From Flavobacteriaceae bacterium PS02293 (GTDB lineage Bacteria > Bacteroidota > Bacteroidia > Flavobacteriales > Weeksellaceae), in the NCBI GenBank assembly GCA_029960045.1, contig JASCOV010000002.1, positions 310,001 through 374,000 on the forward strand: a DNA stretch of 64,000 nucleotides, written 5' to 3'. The notes under the pieces are model-generated. The model searched no databases. It was not told where the DNA came from and saw only the letters and a program-made list of their open reading frames with translations. The position numbers and the translations under genes are program-made. How positions within the stretch are numbered: the stretch's first letter is position 1; every line of letters begins with the position of its first letter. This document shows positions 43,036 through 52,515 of this stretch, in pieces.

Positions 43036-43806
43036 ATGCCTAATCAAAAGATTTTATACGTTACTACAGAAATGTTCCCTTATCAAGAAGATACTAATAT
43101 GGGAAGTTTGGTACACAAAATGGCGCTGAAAATGCACGGAAGTGGTAACGATGTCAGGGTTTTTATGCCTAGATTCGGACAGATAAGTGAAAGAAAATTC
43201 CAACTTCACGAGGTAATCAGACTTTCCGGGATGAACATTATTATTAATGACCTGGATCAGCCTTTGATTATTAAAGTTGCCTCTTTGCCAGGCGAGCGTC
43301 TGCAGGTTTATTTTATCGATAACGAAGAGTACTTCAAAAGAAAGCAATATTATCACGATGACGAAGGACAACCGTTTGAAGATAATAACGAAAGAGCTAT
43401 TTTCTTTGCCAGAGGCGTTATCGAAACAATCAAGAAACTTAATTGGGTTCCGGATGTGATCCACCTGAATGGCTGGATGTCTTCATTAATTCCTATTTAT
43501 TTGAAGACTTATTACAAAGACGACACTTACTTCAACGATACCAAAATTGTTCTTTCTGTTTACAACGAAGAAGATATCGAACTAAACAGCAATACAAAAG
43601 AAGTTTTGGCTTTTGATAATATTTCTGATCTACAATCGTTAGATAATCCTAGCTTCCTGAACTTTGTGAATGACAGCATGCAATATGTAGATGTTATCGT
43701 AAAAGGGAATGAGTTCTTAGAGGAAAAGCTAGAAGAAGCTTATGGAAAGGCAGAAGCCGAAAAATCGGATTACTTAAATGCTGATTCTATAGCGACAGTT
43801 TATTAA
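43036..43806 (+). CDS. Glycogen/starch synthase N-terminal-like protein (half-length GT5)
   Basis: A 256-residue protein matching only the N-terminal Rossmann half of glycogen synthases: ILYVTTEMFPYQEDTNMGSLVHKMAL at the start, RVFMPRFGQI, and DVIHLNGWMSSLIPIYLK (the DVVHxHDW-like motif). The C-terminal GT-B half that binds the nucleotide sugar is absent and the next gene is unrelated, so this is not a frameshift split. Such short forms occur beside panC and DUF4270 in flavobacteria; whether it is an enzyme is open. Start is ATG 43036, after the -7 box. Confidence 0.75.
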   Translation: MPNQKILYVTTEMFPYQEDTNMGSLVHKMALKMHGSGNDVRVFMPRFGQISERKFQLHEVIRLSGMNIIINDLDQPLIIKVASLPGERLQVYFIDNEEYFKRKQYYHDDEGQPFEDNNERAIFFARGVIETIKKLNWVPDVIHLNGWMSSLIPIYLKTYYKDDTYFNDTKIVLSVYNEEDIELNSNTKEVLAFDNISDLQSLDNPSFLNFVNDSMQYVDVIVKGNEFLEEKLEEAYGKAEAEKSDYLNADSIATVY

Positions 43807-43821
43807 TACTATTTTTTTATA

Positions 43822-45453
43822 ATGATAAAAATAAAAACTTTGATGAAGATGATCCCGTTGTTGGTAATGGGAATGGTAGTTTTGAATTCTTGCGAAGGTG
43901 ATCTGGACAATTTGGGATCACAGCTGGTAGATGTTAATGCCTCTGAAGGTGTTGATAAAGCTTTCAGTCTTATCACATATAATATTGATAATAATGATTT
44001 GATCCGTGCAGACGCTACAAAATTGGATAGTGTAAGAATAGGTGCTTTTACTGAAGATGTATTTGGTGGACAAAAAGCTTCATACATCACTCAGGTTAGA
44101 TTAAATACTTATAATCCTGATTTTGGAACAAATCCAGCTATAGATTCTGTTGTTTTGACTTTGAAGCCAAGATACGAATCTGCTGCCGATTCTCTTACCA
44201 CTACAACTAATGAAGATTATATCTATCCAGATGGAGAAGTTGCTGCTAAAAAAGTAGTGACAACATATCCTGTAAGTAAATATGGTAAATATAAAATAGG
44301 CGGTCAAAAAACAAAGTTTACAATTAAGGTAAATGATGTTAATGATTTCTTAGGAAGTACATCTGATTCACTTGCTTCTAATAAAACAATTGCTTTAGGA
44401 GCAGAATTAGGTTCAAAAGCATTTGATGGAACAGTGAACTCTGTTGTGGTAACAAAAGATAGCGATGCTACCGAGTTACTTAATAGAGCTGTTTCTTACA
44501 GAATGGAATTGACTAATAAAGATTTTTTTAAAACCAAGCTTTTTGATAAAAAAGGCGATCAAGTTCTTAAAGATGCTGCGTCTTTCATCAGATACTTCAA
44601 AGGTATTAGTATTTCTGTTCAAGAAGAAGATGGTTATTTATTTTCTATGGCGCCCAACGATGCTGCTATTACCATTTATTATAAAAATGATGTGACTGCT
44701 ACAGACGGAACTGTGACGAGAACCAAAGCAGAATTAGCTTTGAATCTGGGTTCGGGAAATGTACATTTAAGCAATATAGCTTATAATAGAACAAATGAAC
44801 AATATTTGGCGGCAATGACAAATGCTATCAAGATTGCCGATTTTAATAAAATTGAAGAAGGAAAAAGTTTAGTGGTTGCAACTAATAATTACGCTCAAAA
44901 ATTGTATTTGCAAGGAATGGGAGGATCTAGTGTTGGAATCAGAATTCCTGCTGAAACGATTACAACGTTGAAAAACATGTATAAAAATGAAAAGATCGGA
45001 ATTGTTTCTGCCAAAATAAGACTTTATAACGACGATAGCTGGGATAATAAATATAAGAAACCATCTAATATGTTGGTTAAAGACCGAGTTTTGAAAGGCT
45101 TCCTTCCTGATATGACAAGCTTGGCCAATGCCGGTTATTCTTTGTTAAAAACTGGAAATCTATCAACAAAAGATGCTTATTATGATATTGGAATTACAGC
45201 TTCTCTTAAAACGATAATAGAAAATGAAGCTTATGATCCTAATACTACAAACAGAGATTATATAATCAATCTTGGAAGTTATTTAAGTGATGCTTCTACA
45301 GGACTCTTATTAGGTCAAGGTAGTAATACTAGAACATATAATCCTTATCGTATCGTTCTAAATGGAACAGTTGATACTCAAAATGTAGGACAGGAGATTT
45401 CGGATAAAAAATCCAAAGAAGCTCAATTAAGATTAATATTCACAAAAAAATAA
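43822..45453 (+). CDS. DUF4270 family lipoprotein
   Basis: A 543-residue lipoprotein (signal ending MVVLNSC, Cys near residue 24, then EGDLDNLGSQLVD). The mature part is beta-rich with LGAFTEDVFG-like and SVVLTLKP segments, consistent with DUF4270, a large outer-membrane-associated family of Bacteroidota with unknown function. 15 bases after the glycogen-synthase-like gene and 13 bases before glmS, hence one transcript with both. Confidence 0.85.
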   Translation: MIKIKTLMKMIPLLVMGMVVLNSCEGDLDNLGSQLVDVNASEGVDKAFSLITYNIDNNDLIRADATKLDSVRIGAFTEDVFGGQKASYITQVRLNTYNPDFGTNPAIDSVVLTLKPRYESAADSLTTTTNEDYIYPDGEVAAKKVVTTYPVSKYGKYKIGGQKTKFTIKVNDVNDFLGSTSDSLASNKTIALGAELGSKAFDGTVNSVVVTKDSDATELLNRAVSYRMELTNKDFFKTKLFDKKGDQVLKDAASFIRYFKGISISVQEEDGYLFSMAPNDAAITIYYKNDVTATDGTVTRTKAELALNLGSGNVHLSNIAYNRTNEQYLAAMTNAIKIADFNKIEEGKSLVVATNNYAQKLYLQGMGGSSVGIRIPAETITTLKNMYKNEKIGIVSAKIRLYNDDSWDNKYKKPSNMLVKDRVLKGFLPDMTSLANAGYSLLKTGNLSTKDAYYDIGITASLKTIIENEAYDPNTTNRDYIINLGSYLSDASTGLLLGQGSNTRTYNPYRIVLNGTVDTQNVGQEISDKKSKEAQLRLIFTKK

Positions 45454-45466
45454 AAACTATTAATAT

Positions 45467-47320
45467 ATGTGTGGAATCGTAGGATATACAGGTTTTCGTG
45501 ATGCTTATGAGATTGTTATCAATGGATTGCGTCGCTTAGAATATAGAGGTTACGATAGTGCAGGGGTTGTTTTGGAAACTGAGGATGGAGAATTTGAAGT
45601 TAAAAAAACAAAAGGTAAAGTTGATGATCTTGTTGCTATCTCCAAAACTTTAAAAAGTACTTCCAAAATTGGAATGGGACATACTAGATGGGCTACTCAT
45701 GGTGTTCCAAGTGATAATAATTCCCACCCGCATCTTTCTAATAATGGTAAAATAGCGTTGGTTCATAATGGTATTATAGAAAACTATGATACTATCAAAA
45801 CTATGCTTATTAATAAAGACTTTGATTTCAAATCTGAGACTGATACAGAAGTTCTTGTGAATCTTATCCAATATTTTATGGATAAAGAACCAACTTTAGA
45901 ATTTCCGGAAGCTGTAAGATATGCTTTAAACGAAGTTTATGGTGCATACGCAGTTTCTGTAATGCATGAGGATTTTCCTGGACAGTTAGTGGTAGCGCGA
46001 TTAGGATCTCCTTTAGCTGTTGGGATTGGCGAAAATGAATTTTTTGTTGCATCTGATGCATCTCCATTTGTTGAGTTTACAAAAGAGGCTGTATATCTTG
46101 AAGAAGGTCACATGGCAACTATTTCTCTTGAATCAGGGATAGATATCAGGACAATAAAGGAAAATACCAAAATTGAACCTGCAATACAAGAGTTAAGGCT
46201 TAATCTTGAGCAAATTGAAAAAGGTGGTTACGAACATTTTATGTTAAAAGAGATTTTCGAACAACCAAAATCAATTCTTGACACAATGAGAGGCCGATTA
46301 CTTGCTGATGAAGGAATCATAAAAATGGCCGGTATTTGGGATCACTTAGAAAGATTAACAAATGCGGAAAGAATCATCATTATTGCTTGTGGTACTTCTT
46401 GGCATGCAGGACTTATTGGAGAATATCTGATAGAAGAATTTGCTCGAGTTCCCGTTGAAGTAGAATATGCATCAGAATTCAGATACAGAAATCCTATTAT
46501 AAGTTCCAAAGATGTTGTAATTGCAATCTCACAATCTGGAGAAACTGCTGATACAATGGCTGCAATCAAACTGGCTAAAGAAAAAGGAGCTTTCGTATTT
46601 GGAATTTGTAATGTTGTAGATTCTTCTATAGCAAGATATACTGATGCAGGTGCTTACACACACGCTGGACCAGAAATTGGTGTAGCTTCTACAAAAGCCT
46701 TTACAGCTCAGCTAACTATTTTATCACTTATTGCAATCAAATTAGGAAATCATAATGGTAATTTGGGAAAAGCCGAATTCATGAGATTGATTACCGAATT
46801 GGAGGCCATTCCTAAAAAAGTAGAGGATGTCTTGAATTCTGTTGATGATGTGGTGAAAAGCATTGCTAAAAAATTTGCAGACGCTACCAATTTCCTATAT
46901 TTAGGAAGAGGTTACAACTTCCCTGCAGCTCTAGAGGGAGCTCTTAAATTAAAAGAGATTTCTTACATCCATGCAGAAGGTTATCCAGCAGCAGAAATGA
47001 AACATGGCCCAATTGCTTTAATTGATGAGAACATGCCAATCGTTATTATTGCTCCAAAAATCGGACATTATGATAAAATAGTAAGTAATGTTCAGGAGAT
47101 CAAAGCAAGAAAAGGAAAAGTTATCGCGATTATCAACAAAGGAGATACTCAAGTAGCATCTATGGCAGACTACATTATAGAGATTCCTGAAACTTCGGAA
47201 TGTTTCTCACCTATCTTAGCATCAGTGCCGTTACAACTACTTTCATATTATATTGCAGTAGAAAGGGGTGCAAATGTAGATCAGCCTAGAAACCTTGCAA
47301 AATCAGTAACAGTAGAATAA
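45467..47320 (+). CDS. glmS: Glutamine--fructose-6-phosphate aminotransferase (isomerising)
   Basis: A 617-residue enzyme making glucosamine-6-phosphate, the first step to UDP-GlcNAc for peptidoglycan and lipopolysaccharide. The glutaminase half has Cys2 as nucleophile (MCGIVGYTG) and GHTRWATHG; two SIS domains follow with IACGTSWHAG, SQSGETADT and the C-terminal SVTVE. Full length. No glmS ribozyme or leader is present (13-base gap). Its position links cell-wall supply to the gliding genes downstream. Confidence 0.97.
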   Translation: MCGIVGYTGFRDAYEIVINGLRRLEYRGYDSAGVVLETEDGEFEVKKTKGKVDDLVAISKTLKSTSKIGMGHTRWATHGVPSDNNSHPHLSNNGKIALVHNGIIENYDTIKTMLINKDFDFKSETDTEVLVNLIQYFMDKEPTLEFPEAVRYALNEVYGAYAVSVMHEDFPGQLVVARLGSPLAVGIGENEFFVASDASPFVEFTKEAVYLEEGHMATISLESGIDIRTIKENTKIEPAIQELRLNLEQIEKGGYEHFMLKEIFEQPKSILDTMRGRLLADEGIIKMAGIWDHLERLTNAERIIIIACGTSWHAGLIGEYLIEEFARVPVEVEYASEFRYRNPIISSKDVVIAISQSGETADTMAAIKLAKEKGAFVFGICNVVDSSIARYTDAGAYTHAGPEIGVASTKAFTAQLTILSLIAIKLGNHNGNLGKAEFMRLITELEAIPKKVEDVLNSVDDVVKSIAKKFADATNFLYLGRGYNFPAALEGALKLKEISYIHAEGYPAAEMKHGPIALIDENMPIVIIAPKIGHYDKIVSNVQEIKARKGKVIAIINKGDTQVASMADYIIEIPETSECFSPILASVPLQLLSYYIAVERGANVDQPRNLAKSVTVE

Positions 47321-47368
47321 TTTCATCGTTTATGAAATATTCTTTAACAAATTACGTTTTGAATAAAA

Positions 47369-47403
47369 ATTGATAATTATTCATAAAAAAAATTATATAT
47401 TTA
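47369..47403 (+). promoter_or_regulatory. Possible promoter of gldKLMN
   Basis: ATTG (47369-47372), 23 bases, TATATTTA (47396-47403), a near match to the consensus, 24 bases before the gldK ATG. Confidence 0.35.
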
Positions 47404-47426
47404 CCGCTTAATTTCTTTAAAATAGG

Positions 47427-48860
47427 ATGAAAAGGATATTACTAATATTATTATCAACATCGGTTATTGTTTCTTGCTCCAAAGGGAGTAAGGGAAGTGC
47501 TGGTAAGCCCGGTCTTAAGGGAGAGCTTGTTCCAAGAGGATCATCTAAATCATTTATTGCTGAAAGACCTTACGGAATGGTTCCAATCCCGGGGGGCTCT
47601 TTTGTAATGGGTATGGCTGATCAGGATTTTGCAGCTACACCAGAAAAAGCAATGCCAAAAACTGTTACAGTATCTTCCTTTTTTATGGATGAATCTGAAA
47701 TTACTAATGCAGAATATAGAGTATTCATCAATGCAGTTAGAGATTCAATTGCCAGAGGTTTATTAGCTGAAGCAGCTGGTGAAGGCGGTGGAGAAGGTGA
47801 AGGTGGTAACGGTGGTTCCATCGGAGATTTTGCTTACGCTGGTAAAAAAACTGGAGAAGAAGCAACCCCTTACCAGAAATATATGGAATCACAAGGTGGT
47901 AGAGAAGGAGATGGTAGTTATGATGAATCCAAAAAATTAGATTGGAAAGTTCCAATTCAATATAATACTTCTGCTTATCCAGACGAAAAATATGCTGAAG
48001 TTTTAGAATCCATGTACTTGCCAAAGGAGAAAAGAATCAACAACGAAAGAATTATCGATTGGTCAAAAATCAAGTATAATTACCAATGGGAAGACGTAAT
48101 GTCTGCTGTAAAAGATAAAGATAGAAATGCTAATTATCTTAAAAAAGAAAGTATAGCAATCTATCCTGATACAACTGTTTGGGTAAAAGATTTTAACTAT
48201 GCTTATAACGAACCATTATTTGATCAATATTTCTGGCATAATGCTTATAAAGAATATCCTGTTGTAGGTGTTACCTGGGATCAGGCAAGAGCTTTCTGTG
48301 ATTTCAGAACAAAAATGAAGACTGATTATAATAACAGTCAGAAAAAGAAAAAACAAAAAGCAATGAGATTCCGTCTTCCTACAGAAGCAGAGTGGGAATA
48401 TGCTGCAAAAGGTGGTATTGAGAATGCAACTTACCCTTGGGGAGGTCCTTATTTGCAGGATGACAGAGGTTGCTATTTGGCAAACTTCAAACCTAAAAGA
48501 GGTACTTATATAGAAGACGAGAAAAAAGGTAATTATACTTATACAGCTCCTGTTAAGAAATTCCCTAAAAATGGATACGGATTGTATGATATGGCTGGTA
48601 ACGTTTCAGAATGGACGGAGTCTCCTTACAGCAATTCAACTTATGAATTTTCTTCTACTTTAAATCCATACCTATCGAACCAAGCTTACAGAGAAGTTAA
48701 GAAAACCGTAAGAGGTGGTTCTTGGAAAGATGTAGGATATTTACTAATGACTGGTTACAGAGATTGGGAAAGAAAAGATTCTGCAAGAAGTTACATTGGA
48801 TTTAGAACAATTCAAGATATCCCGTCTGGAGCAGGCAAATTTAAAAGAACAACTAAATAA
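47427..48860 (+). CDS. gldK: T9SS/gliding lipoprotein GldK
   Basis: A 477-residue outer-membrane lipoprotein (Cys17 in SVIVSCSKG). It has the formylglycine-generating-enzyme-like fold: MVPIPGGSFVMG near residue 51, SEITNAEYRVF, FRLPTEAEWEYAA, DMAGNVSEW and GGSWKD. GldK with GldN forms the periplasmic ring of the type IX secretion machine. A Gly/Glu-rich insertion is at about residues 113-132 (47763-47822). Heads gldK-gldL-gldM-gldN. Confidence 0.97.
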   Translation: MKRILLILLSTSVIVSCSKGSKGSAGKPGLKGELVPRGSSKSFIAERPYGMVPIPGGSFVMGMADQDFAATPEKAMPKTVTVSSFFMDESEITNAEYRVFINAVRDSIARGLLAEAAGEGGGEGEGGNGGSIGDFAYAGKKTGEEATPYQKYMESQGGREGDGSYDESKKLDWKVPIQYNTSAYPDEKYAEVLESMYLPKEKRINNERIIDWSKIKYNYQWEDVMSAVKDKDRNANYLKKESIAIYPDTTVWVKDFNYAYNEPLFDQYFWHNAYKEYPVVGVTWDQARAFCDFRTKMKTDYNNSQKKKKQKAMRFRLPTEAEWEYAAKGGIENATYPWGGPYLQDDRGCYLANFKPKRGTYIEDEKKGNYTYTAPVKKFPKNGYGLYDMAGNVSEWTESPYSNSTYEFSSTLNPYLSNQAYREVKKTVRGGSWKDVGYLLMTGYRDWERKDSARSYIGFRTIQDIPSGAGKFKRTTK

Positions 48861-48896
48861 TTAACTAACTATTACTAACTAAAAATTTTTTGAAAA

Positions 48897-49574
48897 ATGT
48901 TTAAAACAAAAGAATCAATAACGAATTTTGTTTATTCGTTCGGTGCTGCAATCGTAATCTTAGGTGCTCTATTCAAAATGACACACTGGAGTTTAGGTCC
49001 TATTTCCGGTAACGTTGCACTTGCTGCAGGTTTGATTACTGAAGCTGTAATCTTCTTATTCTTTGCATTCGATCCACCAGTAAAAGAAGAGCATTATTCT
49101 TGGGAAAATGTATATCCAGAATTATTAGACGAAACTGCTGAAAGACAACCTAAAAAAGTTGTTGCTAAAGTTGAGAATAAAGAATTAGAAGTGTCTTTAT
49201 CTAGCAAACTTGATCAAATGCTTGCTGACGCAAAATTAGATGTAAGTTTATTCGAAAGACTAAGAGGAGGAATTGATAAATTCTCATCTTCTGTAGATCA
49301 AATCAACCAAACTGTAGATGTTTCTGCTTCTACTCACAAATATAATGAGCAACTTAATATGGCTGCTTCTCATTTGGAAAGTATGAATGCTTTATATGCA
49401 CTTCAACTAGAACAAGGACAAAAGCAATCAGAATTCAGTAAGAAATATGTTGAAGATATTCAAAAATCTGCAGCACATTCTGAGAAATTTAACGAGGAAT
49501 TACAAGGACTAACTGGTAATCTAAATAATCTTAACAGAGTTTATGGTGGTATGCTTAGTGCAATGAAGTCTTAA
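48897..49574 (+). CDS. gldL: T9SS/gliding motor protein GldL
   Basis: A 225-residue inner-membrane protein with two helices near the N-terminus (about 10-28 and 36-58; SFGAAIVILGALFKMTHWSLGP carries the conserved Lys/His, VIFLFFAFDPP carries the conserved Glu region). A cytoplasmic coiled-coil tail follows. With GldM it forms the proton-driven motor of the T9SS. The ATG is 36 bases after gldK. Confidence 0.97.
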   Translation: MFKTKESITNFVYSFGAAIVILGALFKMTHWSLGPISGNVALAAGLITEAVIFLFFAFDPPVKEEHYSWENVYPELLDETAERQPKKVVAKVENKELEVSLSSKLDQMLADAKLDVSLFERLRGGIDKFSSSVDQINQTVDVSASTHKYNEQLNMAASHLESMNALYALQLEQGQKQSEFSKKYVEDIQKSAAHSEKFNEELQGLTGNLNNLNRVYGGMLSAMKS

Positions 49575-49624
49575 TCCCCTATCATTTTTTAATTTTTGTT
49601 TAACAATTAATTTAATTTATTAAA

Positions 49625-51193
49625 ATGGCAGGAGGCAAACAGACACCACGTCAGAAGATGATTAACCTGATGTACTTGGTTTTCATTGCGATGTTAGCAA
49701 TGACAATCGATCAGCAAATCATCAGATCATATAAAGATACAAATCAGTCATTAACTGATACTAGACTTACAGTTCAAGATAAGAACGACAAAATTTTTAA
49801 GAAAACGCTAGAAGCTAAAGCTGTTTCTTCTCCAGAAACTTATGGTCCATTATTGGAGCAGTATAAAGGTTTGGAAGGTAAGACTAATGATTTAGTTGCT
49901 TTCATTGAAGGAATAAAAAACAAAATGAGTTCTGAAGCAGAATACGATGCAAATCTGCCTATTGAAGAGAGTCTTACAGCTCTTAACAATACAGAACCTG
50001 CTAGTAAAAATTTCTTTAAAGATGGAGATGAAAAATTACCATCAAAAACAGCACAGGATCTTACAGCTAAGATGGATGATTTAAGAAACTATATTGTTTC
50101 AACTTTCGGATCTAACGCTCAGCTTAAAGATGTAGCTGATAGAGCTAAAAGAACGCTTGTTGCGGACTTTCCAAAAGGAGATAAAAGAAGTGTTCAAGGT
50201 TGGATGCAATACAAATTTTACAATCAACCATTAGTTGCTGCACTTTCTAACTTAGAAGTTATTCAATCAGAAGCTAGAAACTTACAGTCTGATGCAATTT
50301 CTTCTATGCTACAAGAAAAAGTGGATGCAGATATCAAATTTGATGCTTATGAAGCTTTAGTTTCTGGTCCAAGTTCTGTTATGAAAGGTGAACCAGCTCA
50401 AATTAAAGTTGCTATTGGAACTTTCGCAAGTTCTGTACCAGGTTTAGCAATAAGTGGTGCTAAAGTTGTAAATGGCCAAGGTATCATTACACCTGCAACC
50501 GGAGCGACTGGAGTACAAGAATTTAAAGGACAGGTTTCTTTTACAGATAAAAATGGAAAAGTTCACACGCTTCCTTATGCTCACACACTTAACGTAGTTT
50601 CTGGTTCAGAAGCTCTCAAAGAGCAAAGTGGAGCAATCTTAGCAGCTGATAAAATGAATGTTCTTTATAGAGGACTATCTAATCCTGTTTCAGGATCAAT
50701 CTTAGGTGCTGATCTTAGTGCTACTACTTTATCAGCAGCAGGAGCTTCTGTAAGTGGAAGTAGTGGAAAATGGAATGTTACGCCTGGAGCTGGTAATGAG
50801 GTAACTCTTACAATTGCAGGAAAATCTCCAAGTGGAAAAGCAATTACTCAGCCATTCAAGTTTAGAGTTAAAAATATTCCTCCACCAAGAGGAGAAATCA
50901 GAGGTAAGGGTTACGATGTTATGCCTGCAAATATGATTTCAAAACAAACTTTAACAGCTACACTTAAAGACTTTGATTTCCCAGTATCATTTAATGTTGT
51001 AAGTTTCAAGGTTAAAGTTCCAGGAAAAGCAGTAATGTCTGTTAATGGAAACTCATTAGCACCTGTTGAAGCTTTAACAAAAGGTTTAAGATCTGGAGAC
51101 AACATTGCGATCTTTGACGTTCAAGCAACGGCACAAGGTTTGAATGGAGTAGTACTTCCTAATATTAGTGGTGTTGTTATCAGCGCACTATAA
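49625..51193 (+). CDS. gldM: T9SS/gliding motor protein GldM
   Basis: A 522-residue protein with one N-terminal membrane helix (residues 12-30, MINLMYLVFIAMLAMTI, with the conserved proton-path region), then a long periplasmic part of four beta domains (D1 helical 40-220, then beta-rich domains ending GVVISAL). It connects the GldL motor to the GldKN ring. Family length is typical. Confidence 0.97.
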   Translation: MAGGKQTPRQKMINLMYLVFIAMLAMTIDQQIIRSYKDTNQSLTDTRLTVQDKNDKIFKKTLEAKAVSSPETYGPLLEQYKGLEGKTNDLVAFIEGIKNKMSSEAEYDANLPIEESLTALNNTEPASKNFFKDGDEKLPSKTAQDLTAKMDDLRNYIVSTFGSNAQLKDVADRAKRTLVADFPKGDKRSVQGWMQYKFYNQPLVAALSNLEVIQSEARNLQSDAISSMLQEKVDADIKFDAYEALVSGPSSVMKGEPAQIKVAIGTFASSVPGLAISGAKVVNGQGIITPATGATGVQEFKGQVSFTDKNGKVHTLPYAHTLNVVSGSEALKEQSGAILAADKMNVLYRGLSNPVSGSILGADLSATTLSAAGASVSGSSGKWNVTPGAGNEVTLTIAGKSPSGKAITQPFKFRVKNIPPPRGEIRGKGYDVMPANMISKQTLTATLKDFDFPVSFNVVSFKVKVPGKAVMSVNGNSLAPVEALTKGLRSGDNIAIFDVQATAQGLNGVVLPNISGVVISAL

Positions 51194-51240
51194 ATTTTAA
51201 AAACAGTTTATCTGATTGATTTTATATTTCAATACTTATT

Positions 51241-52458
51241 ATGAAAAAGATTATATATAGTTTAATTTGTCTTTCCTCAACAATGGCTTTTGGACAAAGC
51301 AGCATTCTGAATGCAGGCTCTCCTCAGACATTTAGAGAAGACCGAGAGGTTAAGAAAGATAGTATTACGCCCCTTAAATATGGATTTATCGAAGATAAAG
51401 ACATTTTGAGAAGTATGGTGGTATGGGAAATTATTGATATGAATGATAAAATCAATCAGCCTTTTTATCACAATGCTGACGGTCTTGTTTCTCAAAACAA
51501 ATCGCTTTATCAGGTTTTACTAGATGCTGTTAATTCTGGTAAAATAAAAGAAGTTTATTCTGGCGACGATTTTACCAGCAGATTGACTCCGGAAGGTATT
51601 GCTGCTGCTACATCTGTTCCTATGGTAGATGATTATCTTGTTCAGACAATGAATGATAATAAAATTGAAGATGCAGAAGCCCAAAGACTGTTAAAATATT
51701 TCACTTCATTAAAGGGGACTGGTAACAAGCAAGTAGATGGAATGTTTATGAAATATTCTACGAGACTAGCTGATGTTTTGGAATACAACGGAGCTGCTCA
51801 GCCTGCTGCAACCGAAGAAACAGTTACTACTGGTAAAGGAAAAAAGAAAAAGACTGTTAAAAAAACAACTAAGGCTCCTACTATTGAACCAGGCACAATG
51901 CTTGTTAACTTAGATGGTTCTTGGTTCAAAATCAAAAAAAGTGATGTTGAAGCCAATGTTGGTTTTTCTGAAACCAAGACTGAAAAAGTTAAGGCGCTTA
52001 AGTTGATGGGAATGTGGTATATCGACAAAAGAGATACTCAATTAAGATACAGATTGCTTGGTATTGCAGCAATGGGTGAAGATCCCAATTCTGCTATTTT
52101 AAAAGCTGAAAGAGCTAGACAAATGCAAGAGGCTGGAGGTGCAGTTGATCCTTCTATCCTAAATGAAAGTGGCGACTTAATTGATCTTTTCTGGATCTAT
52201 TATCCGGATGCAAGACAGGTTTTGTCTAGTAACTATATCTTCAATGCTAAAAACTCAACATCTGATATTACTTTTGATGATGTCCTTAATGCAAGAAGAT
52301 TCTCTGCTGTTATCTACAAATCTGATAACGGACTGGGAAGAGGAGGAAGTGGTCAGATCGATGAATACATCCCGAACGATGCAGATGGACAATTAGAAGA
52401 AAGCGACAAGATTAAAGCGCAAATCCTTCAAATGGAAAATGATATGTGGAATTACTAA
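51241..52458 (+). CDS. gldN: T9SS/gliding protein GldN
   Basis: A 405-residue exported protein (signal ending TMAFGQ) with KDSITPLKYGFIEDKDILRSMVVWEIIDMNDKINQPF near the N-terminus, a hallmark of GldN/SprE-type partners, and a Lys-rich linker (TGKGKKKKTVKKTTKAP, about 198-214) in the middle. It associates with GldK in the periplasmic ring. The C-terminus (LDDVLNARRFSAVIYKSDN) fits. Terminator follows. Confidence 0.96.
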   Translation: MKKIIYSLICLSSTMAFGQSSILNAGSPQTFREDREVKKDSITPLKYGFIEDKDILRSMVVWEIIDMNDKINQPFYHNADGLVSQNKSLYQVLLDAVNSGKIKEVYSGDDFTSRLTPEGIAAATSVPMVDDYLVQTMNDNKIEDAEAQRLLKYFTSLKGTGNKQVDGMFMKYSTRLADVLEYNGAAQPAATEETVTTGKGKKKKTVKKTTKAPTIEPGTMLVNLDGSWFKIKKSDVEANVGFSETKTEKVKALKLMGMWYIDKRDTQLRYRLLGIAAMGEDPNSAILKAERARQMQEAGGAVDPSILNESGDLIDLFWIYYPDARQVLSSNYIFNAKNSTSDITFDDVLNARRFSAVIYKSDNGLGRGGSGQIDEYIPNDADGQLEESDKIKAQILQMENDMWNY

Positions 52459-52479
52459 TATTTCTCATATTCCAAATAG

Positions 52480-52510
52480 AAAAACCTGAGTATCTTTACT
52501 CAGGTTTTTT
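52480..52510 (+). terminator. Terminator after gldN
   Basis: AAAACCTGAGTA-TCTT-TACTCAGGTTTTTT; ends six bases before the next ATG at 52516. Confidence 0.9.
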
Positions 52511-52515
52511 ATTTT

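Noticed and set aside
45467..45480. glmS riboswitch/ribozyme before glmS
   Set aside because: The gap to the DUF4270 gene is 13 bases, too short for a glmS ribozyme; no such structure is possible there.
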